Source: Anaerolineales bacterium UBA2395
GTDB taxonomy: Bacteria; Chloroflexota; Anaerolineae; Anaerolineales; Villigracilaceae
Assembly: GCA_002343775.1 (NCBI GenBank)
Contig: DDSH01000001.1
Location: 399,043-463,042, forward strand
Direction of reading: 5' to 3'
Length of the DNA: 64,000 nt
A program made the position numbers and the translations under genes. Shown here in pieces: positions 26,568-34,939 of this stretch. The notes under the pieces were generated by a model that made no database searches, was not told where the DNA came from, and worked only from the letters and a program-made list of their open reading frames with translations. Each line of letters starts with the position of its first letter. Within the stretch, counting starts at the first letter, position 1.

Positions 26568-27332
26568 CTATCTTTCATCGTACACAAAGAAATCATCCAC
26601 GATTAAGCGTATACCAGCCTCGCCAATAAAGGCGCCGATGTTCTTGGATCGAAAGAGGTTTTCATCTTTATAGGTCGCCGCCAGAACTCCATTTGTGTAA
26701 AGTTCGATATTCCCCTCATCGAAATATACGCTCAGCGTATTGAATTCAGGATACGGTCTTAATTCAACCTCTGTAAACGCTACAAGTTCCTCCCAACCTC
26801 CCGAACTGTATTTAAGAAGTCTACTCAACCCGTTATCTCGCCAGATTTCGAACAAATAGAAACTACCAAAAGAATCGCTTAGTCCGAAAACCAGACCATA
26901 CGACAAAGATGTTTCAACATCGGTTGTGAAATCTGCTTGAACATAATATCTTTCAATATCATCGGAGGGGGCAAAAAACACCTGGCTTGAGGCAATGACA
27001 CTTCTATCTGGTGAATACGTCTCAAGAACCAATTGTCCGTTCACGATCTGCAGTTTTCCCGGCGGAAAATACAAGGTCCACCCAAGATCGTCTGAGGAGA
27101 AATCTTCATGCCGGATCATCCATTCATCCCCTGGTTTTTGGATAAGAACCTGGGGAGTAACCGCTACTGTCGCGGTCAGAGTGGGCGTTGAGGGAGATTC
27201 AGCCAAAATCCGGTTACCGACAAAGACAGCTGAAAAAATCAGCAAGGCAAGGAACAGAACAGCCAGACACCCTCCGGCAAAAAGGATTTCCGGCCGTTTT
27301 TTTTGCTTTTCAGGGATCAAACGATCTTCCAT
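26568..27332 (-). CDS. Membrane-anchored protein with concanavalin-like C-terminal domain
   Basis: A 254-residue protein. A cytoplasmic N-terminus (about 1-18), one transmembrane helix (about 19-43), a Thr-rich linker, and a C-terminal beta-sandwich (about 70-254) that looks like a LamG/DUF1080-type fold, with ENLFRSKNIGAFIGEAGIRL and VDDFFVYDER at the end. It is similar along its whole length to the next upstream gene (27337-28113). The ATG at 27332 is used since GGGAG lies before it. Probably faces outside the cell; ligand unknown. Confidence 0.65.
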   Translation of the reverse strand: MEDRLIPEKQKKRPEILFAGGCLAVLFLALLIFSAVFVGNRILAESPSTPTLTATVAVTPQVLIQKPGDEWMIRHEDFSSDDLGWTLYFPPGKLQIVNGQLVLETYSPDRSVIASSQVFFAPSDDIERYYVQADFTTDVETSLSYGLVFGLSDSFGSFYLFEIWRDNGLSRLLKYSSGGWEELVAFTEVELRPYPEFNTLSVYFDEGNIELYTNGVLAATYKDENLFRSKNIGAFIGEAGIRLIVDDFFVYDER

Positions 27333-27336
27333 CAGA

Positions 27337-28113
27337 TTACTCCCCAATTTTGCGGATGATCAAATTATCCGCAACCATTATAAAACCCGCGTCATTGGTG
27401 TAAAGCCCAATGTAACCATTGTGAAGGGATACATCATCTTCCGAATACGAATAGGTGTCCACCATTTCGCCATTTATGTAAAGCTCGACAAGCGATCCAT
27501 TGGCATAGATTCCGAGCGTGTTCACACGCGGAAACGGTTTAATGACGGCGCTGTTACCAGATACCCGCCTCGACCAGCCAGAAATATTATGATGAAATAT
27601 ATGATATTCTTTTGCTTCGGGGTTGACTAAAAATAAGTAGAAAACATTTCGTATCCTTCCCATATTGAAGACAATCCCAAATCCGGCGTTGGTCGCCTGA
27701 GTAGTCTCGATATCCACTTCAAGAAAATAGGGTTCGGTAATATACGGGCAAGCCCGGCATTCGGCAATTGAATATGCACCCGCATAATTGGATTGAATAT
27801 ACAGTCCTCCATCTCTAACCTCCAAAACCGCCTCATCGGGATTCTGCACCCGCCATTCATTGCCATCGTCATGAAAACGTTCCTCAAAAATGATATCGGC
27901 ATCGGATATGTCAGCCTGATTAATATGAGGGACTGGGGATTGTGGAGGAAGATCCGTTGCTATAAAATTAACCGGTTCATTTTTTGACGGGAAGGTACTG
28001 AAAGTGTAAAAGGTAACACCGGCAGTACAAGCCATGCAAAAAAACAGGAAATAACCTCCCGCAAGCAGGATCTCCCACACATAACTTCGTTTTTTCTCTA
28101 AAGGTGCGTCCAT
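27337..28113 (-). CDS. Membrane-anchored protein with concanavalin-like domain (paralogue)
   Basis: A 258-residue protein with a transmembrane helix (about 14-38), a linker, and a beta-sandwich domain (about 65-258) that shares its pattern with the neighbour: FEERFHDDGNEWRV at the start, LGIYANGSLVELYINGEMV in the middle and VADNLIIRKIGE at the end. A Cys pair (ECRACPY) may form a disulfide. AGGAGGG lies 12 bases before the ATG and an extended -10 box about 45 bases upstream. Both genes look richer in A+T than their neighbours, by eye. Function unknown. Confidence 0.65.
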   Translation of the reverse strand: MDAPLEKKRSYVWEILLAGGYFLFFCMACTAGVTFYTFSTFPSKNEPVNFIATDLPPQSPVPHINQADISDADIIFEERFHDDGNEWRVQNPDEAVLEVRDGGLYIQSNYAGAYSIAECRACPYITEPYFLEVDIETTQATNAGFGIVFNMGRIRNVFYLFLVNPEAKEYHIFHHNISGWSRRVSGNSAVIKPFPRVNTLGIYANGSLVELYINGEMVDTYSYSEDDVSLHNGYIGLYTNDAGFIMVADNLIIRKIGE

Positions 28114-28157
28114 ATCAGATTAACAACCCTCCTGAAGATAAAGTATGGATTAGCTGA

Positions 28158-28166
28158 ATTATAGCA
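28158..28166 (-). promoter_or_regulatory. Extended -10 promoter for the paralogous membrane-protein pair
   Basis: TGCTATAAT on the minus strand, 44 bases before the start codon at 28113. Confidence 0.6.
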
Positions 28167-28196
28167 TACTAAAAATACACGCCTGTAATTACATGA

Positions 28197-28895
28197 TTAT
28201 TTCCTTCCCATCGCCACTAACGTAGTAGCGCTGTGGAATCCGATCTCTTTCACGCGGGTTTTCAATTCCTCACCACGCGCCTGCAACTCGGGGTGACCTT
28301 CGGCACGTTGGATGTAACTTTCGAAAACGGAATCAAGTTGTTCAAGAAAATCAGGACTCTTCGGGTCGTCGCTCAGGTCGAAGAGATCAACGGATGTGAC
28401 ATCGCTCAATTCGAGTTTGGCGATCATCTGCATCAACTCTTCGCGGGTGTAGGTTTCGCGGTGGACGATGTCGTTGACCGTATCCACGGCTGCCCACCAG
28501 TGATGCAGCAGCACATGCGTCATCTGCGTATCGGTCTGGTTGTCGCGGTACATCTCGGAGACGACCAGGAGTCCGCCCGGGCGTAGGACGCGCTTCATTT
28601 CACGCAGGACAGGTTCCGGGTCCAGATGGTGAAGCGAGTTCGAGATACAGACCGTGTCGAAGGTTTCATCACCAAAATCCAGATGGTGCGCATCCATCAA
28701 TTGAAAATGAATGTTCTTCTGTTTACGGAAGGTTTCAGAGAAAGCCGCCGCGGCATTCTTGCTGTTATCCACGCCGATGATCTCGGTGTAATCTTTCAGT
28801 TCGTCCATCAATGTGTGAATGAAATTACCGCCGCCGGTTGCCACATCTAACACGCGTCCGCCGGAGATGCTGCTGAGGATGTCGTCTGATTCCAT
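28197..28895 (-). CDS. Class I SAM-dependent methyltransferase
   Basis: A 232-residue protein with the Rossmann methyltransferase motifs: motif I VLDVATGGGNF (about 15-25), motif II IIGVDNSKNA, the acidic QLMDAHHLDFGDETFD, and motif IV-V CISNSLHHL and RVLRPGGLLVVSEM. This is the UbiE/Methyltransf_11 type. The C-terminal part (about 140-232) is helical and may define the substrate, which is unknown. AAGGAA precedes the ATG. It follows the APH-type kinase gene by 9 bp, so they are probably co-transcribed. Confidence 0.85.
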   Translation of the reverse strand: MESDDILSSISGGRVLDVATGGGNFIHTLMDELKDYTEIIGVDNSKNAAAAFSETFRKQKNIHFQLMDAHHLDFGDETFDTVCISNSLHHLDPEPVLREMKRVLRPGGLLVVSEMYRDNQTDTQMTHVLLHHWWAAVDTVNDIVHRETYTREELMQMIAKLELSDVTSVDLFDLSDDPKSPDFLEQLDSVFESYIQRAEGHPELQARGEELKTRVKEIGFHSATTLVAMGRK

Positions 28896-28904
28896 TTGAG
28901 TTCC

Positions 28905-29702
28905 TTATCTGCCGGCTTGCTGAACAAGCCAGCTTTGCAATTCAGTGATGTTTTCGCGCAGACGCGCGCCCGCCATGATGGGCAGCCAGCGAAGATACTC
29001 GTCGAAGCCGCCGGGGCGCAGGCGGAAGTATTCACGCACATACGCGGCATGGAATGTGCGTACAAAAATTTTCAGCAGCGGATTGGGGACTTGTGAACTC
29101 GCCGCCGCGCCAAGCAGGATGATGCTCGTCCGCGCCACATCGGCAAGCGGGTTGCCACTCGACGCATCGATCCAGTCGATGACAGTGGAGTCAGTTTCTG
29201 TGAGCAGGACATTCGCCGGGTGAAAATCTCCGTGACAGACTTTATCATCCTCAGGCAACGCATCGAGTGACCGCAGCAAGGATGTCTTTAGCGTGACAGG
29301 GAGCGCCTCAGCATCGCGGATGCTGTGTTGAAGTCGTCTGCGCTGTTTGGGGACGTCTGCTTCGAAAGCGCACGCGTGCATCTGCGTGTGAAGATGTGCC
29401 AGCGTGCGCGCATACGAGATGACCTTCCACGGGCTGCGCTGGAACATGCTCAACATCGATTCGCCGCGGACACGCTCATAGACCAGCCCGTTGCGTCCCT
29501 GCACGTTGACCAGTTCCTTCACCGCAGGAGATTTGACCCCGCTCGCATGCACAGCGCGGGCGATCTTCATCTCATATTCGATGTCTTCAAGCGAAAACCA
29601 GTTGTGAAACAACTTGAGAACATGCCCGTCGTCCCAGGCGAACACATCGGCTGTTCGTCCGCGCGCGAGGGGCTGGTCGGGGAGAGCGGTATTCTGGGTC
29701 AT
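28905..29702 (-). CDS. Aminoglycoside phosphotransferase (APH)-family kinase
   Basis: A 265-residue protein with the APH/choline kinase fold. The N-lobe has RTADVFAWDDGHVLKLF, a nucleotide-binding strand with Lys. The C-lobe has the catalytic loop CHGDFHPANVLL (about 155-166) and the metal-binding DWIDASSGNPLADVAR. Such enzymes phosphorylate small molecules; resistance to a drug should not be assumed, since many members act on metabolites. The gene precedes the methyltransferase gene in the same unit. Confidence 0.82.
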   Translation of the reverse strand: MTQNTALPDQPLARGRTADVFAWDDGHVLKLFHNWFSLEDIEYEMKIARAVHASGVKSPAVKELVNVQGRNGLVYERVRGESMLSMFQRSPWKVISYARTLAHLHTQMHACAFEADVPKQRRRLQHSIRDAEALPVTLKTSLLRSLDALPEDDKVCHGDFHPANVLLTETDSTVIDWIDASSGNPLADVARTSIILLGAAASSQVPNPLLKIFVRTFHAAYVREYFRLRPGGFDEYLRWLPIMAGARLRENITELQSWLVQQAGR

Positions 29703-29770
29703 AATCTACTCGCTAAAAATCGAAACCGTTCATCAAGCAACAATCTTACTACATTACCCGTCCGGGGTAT

Positions 29771-29798
29771 TTGTAAATGGAAACCCGTTTGTTATACT
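29771..29798 (+). promoter_or_regulatory. Promoter of ppc, probably giving a leaderless mRNA
   Basis: TTGTAA (29771-29776) and TATACT (29793-29798) are separated by 16 bases. The -10 box ends eight bases before the ATG at 29807, so transcription should start at or just before the start codon. Confidence 0.6.
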
Positions 29799-29806
29799 CT
29801 TTTCAA

Positions 29807-32509
29807 ATGGAAATCTCACAAAATATACACCTTTTGGGAAACCTGCTTGGCAAGGTCATCTCGGAACTCGAGTCGCCGGAGTTGTTCGACATCGAGGAAC
29901 GCATCCGCGCGCTGGCAAAGGCTCGCCGCAACGGGGACAAGGCTGCCGCCGAGGAATTGCAACAGTATGTCTCCTCACTCAGGAATGAGGATGCACGTGT
30001 GGTCGCTGCCGCCTTTGCTGCGTATTTCGACCTCGTGAATCTGGTGGAAGAGGAGCATCGCGTACAGATCCTCCGTCAGCGTGAGAACGATACCTTCCCG
30101 GCACCCGTCGAAGAGTCGATTGGCGATGCGATTGCGATCCTCAAACGGCGTGGGGTCTCGTCGGATGAAGTTCGGGCGCTGATGGAAAAATTATCCATCG
30201 AACTGGTGTTGACCGCACACCCCACCGAAGCCCGCCGGCGTACCATCCTCTCGAAGACGGAACGCATCGCCTCGCTCCTCAGCCTGCTCGGACAAAACGG
30301 GCTGTATCAATACGAGAAGCAGGATGCGGTCAGCGCGCTGCATGCGGTGATCTCGGCGCTCTGGCTCACCGACCGCACCCGCGCCGAAAAATTGACCGTG
30401 ACCGACGAAGTGCGCACCGGCATGTATTTTGTGGACGCGTTCTTTTGGAACACCCTGCCTGTGATCTACCGCGACCTCGAGCGCGCGCTCGCGATCCATT
30501 ACCCCGATGTGAAACCACAGACCAGCTGGCTCAAACTCGCCTCGTGGATCGGCGGCGACCGCGACGGGAATCCTTTCGTCAAATCGGATATCACCGCTGA
30601 AACCCTGCGCCTGCATCGCGGGCTCGCTGTGGAAAACCTGCGCCGCGAGTTCCACGAATTGGGACGACACCTGAGCGTAAGTTCCAGCCGCATCCCGCCG
30701 CCGCCTTCGCTGCTGGCGTGGATCGAGAAGCGGCGTCCGTTCCCCAAGCACGTCGATTACATCGAAAAACGCTATACCAACGAACCGTATCGTCTGGTGT
30801 TATCACTGCTTGCCAACGACCTTGCCGAAGCCTCGCGGGACGATATGACGGGACATCTGTTGGGGACGCATCCACACCGTGCCCATTTGTTCGCGAACGA
30901 TCTGCTCGAACCCTTGCATCTGATCGCTTCGGCATTGCCGGATAACCTTGTGCGCGATGAACTGCAAACCGTCATTCACAAAGTGGAGATCTTCGGGTTG
31001 CATGCCGCGCGGTTGGACATCCGCGAAGACTCGAGCCGATTCAACGCCGCCTTGAGTGAGATCCTGCGGGCGTTGCACATCGAGTCTAATTTTGAATCGA
31101 TGCCCGATCAGGAACGCACCGGGCTGCTGATCCGCCTGCTGCGCGAGCCGCCTCCCAGCCTTTCCAAACACCCCGGCGTGACCGCCGATTCAGCGGAGAC
31201 GTGGGCGCTGTTCCAACTCATTGGACGCACCAAGGAAATCTACGGCAGCGAGATGCTCGGTCCCATCGTCATTTCGATGACCCATGCCGCCGCCGATGTG
31301 CTGACCGTGTTGCTGCTTGCCAAGTGGGCGGGCTGTGTCAACCTGCCGCCCATCACACCGCTGTTCGAATCGATCCAGGACCTGAAAGATGCGCCTGCCA
31401 TTCTCGAACAACTCTTCACCTCAGATTACTACCGCGAACATTTGCAGTCGCATCACAACGAACAGATGGTGATGATCGGCTACTCCGACAGCAACAAAGA
31501 CGGCGGCTATGTGATGGCGAATTGGTCGTTGTATCGCGCACAAGCGGAGATCACGCGCATGGCGGCGAAACACAACGTCCGGTTGACCATCTTCCACGGG
31601 CGCGGCGGGACCATCGCGCGCGGCGGCGGACCTGCCAACAATGCCATTCGCGCCCAGCCTGCGGGCAGCATCAACGGACGCTTCCGCGTGACCGAACAGG
31701 GTGAGATCATCGCCTCTCGCTACGCCAACCCGTGGCTGGCGCATCGCCACCTGGAGCAGATCGCCAGTGCGGTCATCCTTGCTTCTGCGCCGCAAGAGGA
31801 GGAACCCATTCCCGATGCATGGCGGGAAGCGATGGAGACCATCGCCCAGGCGGGTTTTCGCGCTTATCGTTCGCTCGTGTATGAGACACCCGGCTTCATC
31901 GAGTTTTGGGAATCTGCCACGCCGCTGGATGAGATCAAACGGTTGCAGATCGGCTCGCGCCCCGCTTCACGCGCCAAAGCAGGAGCAGTGAATCAGATCC
32001 GCGCGATCCCGTGGGTCTTCTCATGGATGCAGAGTAGATTCAACCTGCCAAGCTGGTACAGTCTCGGGTCGGGGTTGGAAGCGGTGGATAATCTTCATCT
32101 GCTTCAGGAAATGTACGACGGCTGGCTCTTCTTCCGCACGCTGTTGAACAATTCTGAAATTTCCCTCCTCAAAGCGGATATGGATATTTCTGCCCTGTAT
32201 GTTGGGCTGGTGCCAGATCAAACACTGGCAGATGGGATTTTTGGCACGATCTGCGCGGAATATGAACGCACGCGCGGCGCGGTGTTGAAGATCAGCCGTC
32301 ACGCTTCGCTGCTGGAACTGGAGCCGATCACCCAACAGGCGGTGCAACTCCGCAACCCGTATGTAGACCCGTTAAACTACATTCAGGTGGAAACGTTGCG
32401 GCGACTGCGTCAACTGCCGGATATTGAAAGCGAAGAATCGAAATCGCTGCGCGAAGTGATGGCGCTCACCATCAACGGCATTGCAGCCGGATTGAGGAAT
32501 ACGGGTTGA
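29807..32509 (+). CDS. ppc: Phosphoenolpyruvate carboxylase
   Basis: A 900-residue enzyme that makes oxaloacetate from PEP and bicarbonate, refilling the TCA cycle. Catalytic motifs are complete: TAHPTEARRRT near residue 140, the WIGGDRDGNPFV segment, GYSDSNKDGGY near 560, FHGRGGTIARGGGP near 597, and the C-terminal RNTG (usually QNTG). The ATG at 29807 is chosen because the ATG at 29777 lies inside the predicted promoter. There is no ribosome binding site, which fits leaderless translation. Allosteric-site residues were not assessed. Confidence 0.95.
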   Translation: MEISQNIHLLGNLLGKVISELESPELFDIEERIRALAKARRNGDKAAAEELQQYVSSLRNEDARVVAAAFAAYFDLVNLVEEEHRVQILRQRENDTFPAPVEESIGDAIAILKRRGVSSDEVRALMEKLSIELVLTAHPTEARRRTILSKTERIASLLSLLGQNGLYQYEKQDAVSALHAVISALWLTDRTRAEKLTVTDEVRTGMYFVDAFFWNTLPVIYRDLERALAIHYPDVKPQTSWLKLASWIGGDRDGNPFVKSDITAETLRLHRGLAVENLRREFHELGRHLSVSSSRIPPPPSLLAWIEKRRPFPKHVDYIEKRYTNEPYRLVLSLLANDLAEASRDDMTGHLLGTHPHRAHLFANDLLEPLHLIASALPDNLVRDELQTVIHKVEIFGLHAARLDIREDSSRFNAALSEILRALHIESNFESMPDQERTGLLIRLLREPPPSLSKHPGVTADSAETWALFQLIGRTKEIYGSEMLGPIVISMTHAAADVLTVLLLAKWAGCVNLPPITPLFESIQDLKDAPAILEQLFTSDYYREHLQSHHNEQMVMIGYSDSNKDGGYVMANWSLYRAQAEITRMAAKHNVRLTIFHGRGGTIARGGGPANNAIRAQPAGSINGRFRVTEQGEIIASRYANPWLAHRHLEQIASAVILASAPQEEEPIPDAWREAMETIAQAGFRAYRSLVYETPGFIEFWESATPLDEIKRLQIGSRPASRAKAGAVNQIRAIPWVFSWMQSRFNLPSWYSLGSGLEAVDNLHLLQEMYDGWLFFRTLLNNSEISLLKADMDISALYVGLVPDQTLADGIFGTICAEYERTRGAVLKISRHASLLELEPITQQAVQLRNPYVDPLNYIQVETLRRLRQLPDIESEESKSLREVMALTINGIAAGLRNTG

Positions 32510-32511
32510 GG

Positions 32512-32727
32512 CTACAGGGTTCGGCGCAGTTTTCTCATCACCAGCATCGCGGAAATGACAAATGCGGCGAAGATGACCGCGCACAGCCGCAGCACGTTCC
32601 ATTCCAGTGACAGATCGCCTTCGGCGTGATAAATATCGGTGAGGGCGAGGTGGGCAAAGATTCCTGCCAGCAGTGCAAGTGCGCCGAAAAACATGGTGAT
32701 GTTGATCTGCATTTTCAGGTTGAACAT
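32512..32727 (-). CDS. Small two-helix membrane protein
   Basis: A 71-residue protein with two hydrophobic segments (about 10-28 and 44-64) and a positively charged C-terminus (MRKLRRTL). AAAGGAG lies before the ATG. It converges on ppc with a 2-bp gap. Function unknown. Confidence 0.6.
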   Translation of the reverse strand: MFNLKMQINITMFFGALALLAGIFAHLALTDIYHAEGDLSLEWNVLRLCAVIFAAFVISAMLVMRKLRRTL

Positions 32728-32775
32728 GGCATCTCCTTTGTTCTTTGATTATACAAATCCGTCGTTTAAAAGACA

Positions 32776-32802
32776 ACAGACCGCGCGATAAGCGCGGTCT
32801 GT
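32776..32802. repeat. 27-bp hairpin palindrome, right-flank copy next to the NACHT gene
   Basis: The stem ACAGACCGCGC/GCGCGGTCTGT lies four bases after the NACHT stop codon. The plus strand here matches the minus strand of 34887-34913 at 26 of 27 bases. It can act as a terminator for the NACHT gene, although the T run is short. Confidence 0.8.
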
Positions 32803-32806
32803 AAAG

Positions 32807-34870
32807 TTACGCCTCCATTTCTGCGAAATGCTCCATCAACAACCGATGGACGAAGATATAACTGCCGCCCACACGTCGCAGAAAAATCAGGTCAACCGCA
32901 TAGTCAAGGAAGGGTATTAACTGCCGAGGTAGAAAATTATTTTTTATAAGCATATACCTCAAGACAAAATGCCGAATCAAAGAATCAAACCCAGAATATA
33001 TTCCCGCTACAAACCCTAACATCAATCCCAATACCAGTCTATGAGTTGCGCTTAAACCGGAGATTAATCCACCAAGCCATCCACCAGTCAATCTGAAAAC
33101 CGTAATGGAAAACAGCCCAGTAAACAACCCAAAAAGTATTGAAAGTAAAAAACCATAAAAGATTGATTGTTTTAGACGTTTACCAGGTTCAGTTGATTCT
33201 TCAAGTTGTTCCCCCATCGACCCATCAATCAGCCCGCCCATCAACCCGCTAATCAGCCCAACAATCAGCCCGACAATCAGCCCGCCATTCAGCCTGCCAA
33301 TCAGCCCGCCATTCAGCCCGGCAATCAGCCCACCAAGCAGCCCACCAAGCAGCCCGCTAATCAGCCCGAAGATCAGCCCGCCGATCAGATTTTCGCGAAT
33401 ACTACTCCAAGACCATTTCAGTTTATCTAGTATTTGAATATGATTGTTAGACTCGGCAATCCACCAGAAAGACAGCCCGCCACTCAGCCCGAAAATCAGC
33501 CCACCACTCAGCCCGAAAATCAGCCCACTAATCAGCCCGAAAGACAGCCCGCCACTCAGCCCGAAAATCAGACTGACAATCCATTTATATACGTGTTTTT
33601 GTTTTTCATCCCCCAGCCAGGAGGGTTGCATGGCTTCGATCTGATAGGTAATGAGATTATGTTGAATCAATTTATGCGCCAGCCAACCCAAGTAACGCAA
33701 GGTTTGTGTTTTTGCAAACGTTTCATTCTTAATACGCGTCGGTCGTTCGAACATGCGGTCGATATACGTGTCGAAAAGATGTTTGCGCTGGTCAGCAATA
33801 TTTTTTAAGGGGGGCAATTCTTCAGGCTTTTTATCCTTGTACGCCAATGCCATGATGCTGAGCATCAGCGGGGTTTCCGCCAATTCCCTCAGAGCTTCAT
33901 CCTTTTTCAACAGTCCCTTTGCCGCAGCAAGACTCTTCCCAAACCTATCAAAAAATGTATTGACCTGTGCCAACGTAAGCGGTTGCAGGGCGATCGCGCC
34001 TTCAAAGGATAATTTTGTTTGAATCGCTGAATATTCCCCGATGCGACTACAAACCACAAGGGACGTCAGCCCATGTTCGTTTCTGAAATGGTTGACGGCT
34101 TCCACGCACCTTGCGCGATTTTCTTGTTTTACTTCGTCCAGCCCATCCAGCAATAAAAGCATTTTGTTTTCACTCACCCACTTCACCCCAGTTTTCTTGT
34201 TGACGTAATACACGGTATTCAATTGTTCCGCCAGCCAGTCAGCCAGCGTTGTTTTTTCCGTCCAAGAGGCAAGGTTGAACACAACCGGTATGGGTTCAGT
34301 TTCATCGTTGCGAGCACGTTCGATCAATTGGCGGGTCAACTCAAGCAGCATGGTCGTCTTACCAGAGCCTGGTGCGCCCAAAATTAGCAAAGAACGACCC
34401 AAACCAATTTCTTTGAAAATTTCCAGCATGGATTTCCCTGTTGTCAGGGTTTCGTTCGTTGATTCTTTTTTGATCGTCCAGGGATACTTAACTGCGCTTG
34501 GGTCTTCTTTAATCCCCAATTCAAGCAATGCTACACCATGCAAAGATTTTTCAAGAACACTTTTGACCCAAAAATTTTCCACATGGTTGAGCATCACGCG
34601 GCGACTGCGCGGGTCGAAAGTTTCACCAGCCCCTTCTTGTGGTGATTGAGTCCATATCGCGAACAAAATAGCGATAAATAAAGGAATAATGTAGTAATAA
34701 ACCCACCAAGTGGAACCGAGGAATTGCTTTAACGCATCGCTCTCAAAATAAGTGTACGCTTCCACAGCCCCCATATTGTTGCAACAGAAGCCAAATAGGT
34801 AGTGAAAAATGTTTTCCAAAATGACCACGTTTTCAACATAAGCAAGCCTGCCCTTTCGGAGAATCTCCAT
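32807..34870 (-). CDS. NACHT-domain NTPase with Gly-rich multi-pass membrane domain
   Basis: About 687 residues. The N-terminal part has one membrane helix (about 50-70). The NACHT NTPase (about 140-330) has Walker A GAPGSGKTT, Walker B LLLLDGLDEV and a following CSR. A helical region (about 330-430) precedes a large membrane domain (about 430-640) built largely of four-residue repeats xGL(I/L/S/N), and the chain ends with FVHRLLMEHFAEMEA, a C-terminal pattern seen in bacterial NACHT proteins. The start is uncertain: ATG 34870 or ATG 34774, and neither has a clear ribosome binding site. The gene looks richer in A+T than its neighbours and is flanked by inverted palindromes. Some bacterial NACHT proteins act in phage defence; whether this one does is unknown. 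Confidence 0.82.
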   Translation of the reverse strand: MEILRKGRLAYVENVVILENIFHYLFGFCCNNMGAVEAYTYFESDALKQFLGSTWWVYYYIIPLFIAILFAIWTQSPQEGAGETFDPRSRRVMLNHVENFWVKSVLEKSLHGVALLELGIKEDPSAVKYPWTIKKESTNETLTTGKSMLEIFKEIGLGRSLLILGAPGSGKTTMLLELTRQLIERARNDETEPIPVVFNLASWTEKTTLADWLAEQLNTVYYVNKKTGVKWVSENKMLLLLDGLDEVKQENRARCVEAVNHFRNEHGLTSLVVCSRIGEYSAIQTKLSFEGAIALQPLTLAQVNTFFDRFGKSLAAAKGLLKKDEALRELAETPLMLSIMALAYKDKKPEELPPLKNIADQRKHLFDTYIDRMFERPTRIKNETFAKTQTLRYLGWLAHKLIQHNLITYQIEAMQPSWLGDEKQKHVYKWIVSLIFGLSGGLSFGLISGLIFGLSGGLIFGLSGGLSFWWIAESNNHIQILDKLKWSWSSIRENLIGGLIFGLISGLLGGLLGGLIAGLNGGLIGRLNGGLIVGLIVGLISGLMGGLIDGSMGEQLEESTEPGKRLKQSIFYGFLLSILFGLFTGLFSITVFRLTGGWLGGLISGLSATHRLVLGLMLGFVAGIYSGFDSLIRHFVLRYMLIKNNFLPRQLIPFLDYAVDLIFLRRVGGSYIFVHRLLMEHFAEMEA
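33214..33389. repeat. 12-bp tandem repeat tract, main array (about 14 units)
   Basis: Units such as AATCAGCCCGCC, ATTCAGCCCGGC and AATCAGCCCACC follow each other with few changes. Each unit encodes one tetrapeptide of the NACHT protein membrane domain on the minus strand, so changes in copy number keep the frame. Confidence 0.85.
33469..33576. repeat. 12-bp tandem repeat tract, second array (about 9 units)
   Basis: Units such as ACTCAGCCCGAA and AATCAGCCCACC repeat in the same frame as the main array. A stretch of about 80 bp with a polar loop separates the two arrays. Confidence 0.8.
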
Positions 34871-34886
34871 ATTATAGTTTAAAACC

Positions 34887-34913
34887 ACAGACCGCGCTTA
34901 TCACGCGGTCTGT
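34887..34913. repeat. 27-bp hairpin palindrome, left-flank copy (inverted)
   Basis: The stem ACAGACCGCG/CGCGGTCTGT lies between sdhB and the NACHT gene. It is an inverted copy of 32776-32802. It may also serve as the terminator of the sdh operon; a TATAAT (34871-34876) lies just beyond it on the minus strand. Confidence 0.8.
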
Positions 34914-34939
34914 CTATTCTCTGTAAACTACTCTTTACA

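Noticed and set aside
28905..29702. Antibiotic resistance gene
   Set aside because: The APH fold is clear, but the family is broad and nothing in the sequence or context points to a drug as substrate.
33214..33576. CRISPR array
   Set aside because: The repeats are 12 bp with no unique spacers, are in frame, and encode tetrapeptides of the NACHT protein.
33206..33808. Plus-strand frames encoding Asn/Gln/Pro-rich repeats
   Set aside because: They are the antisense reading of the 12-bp repeats inside the NACHT gene.
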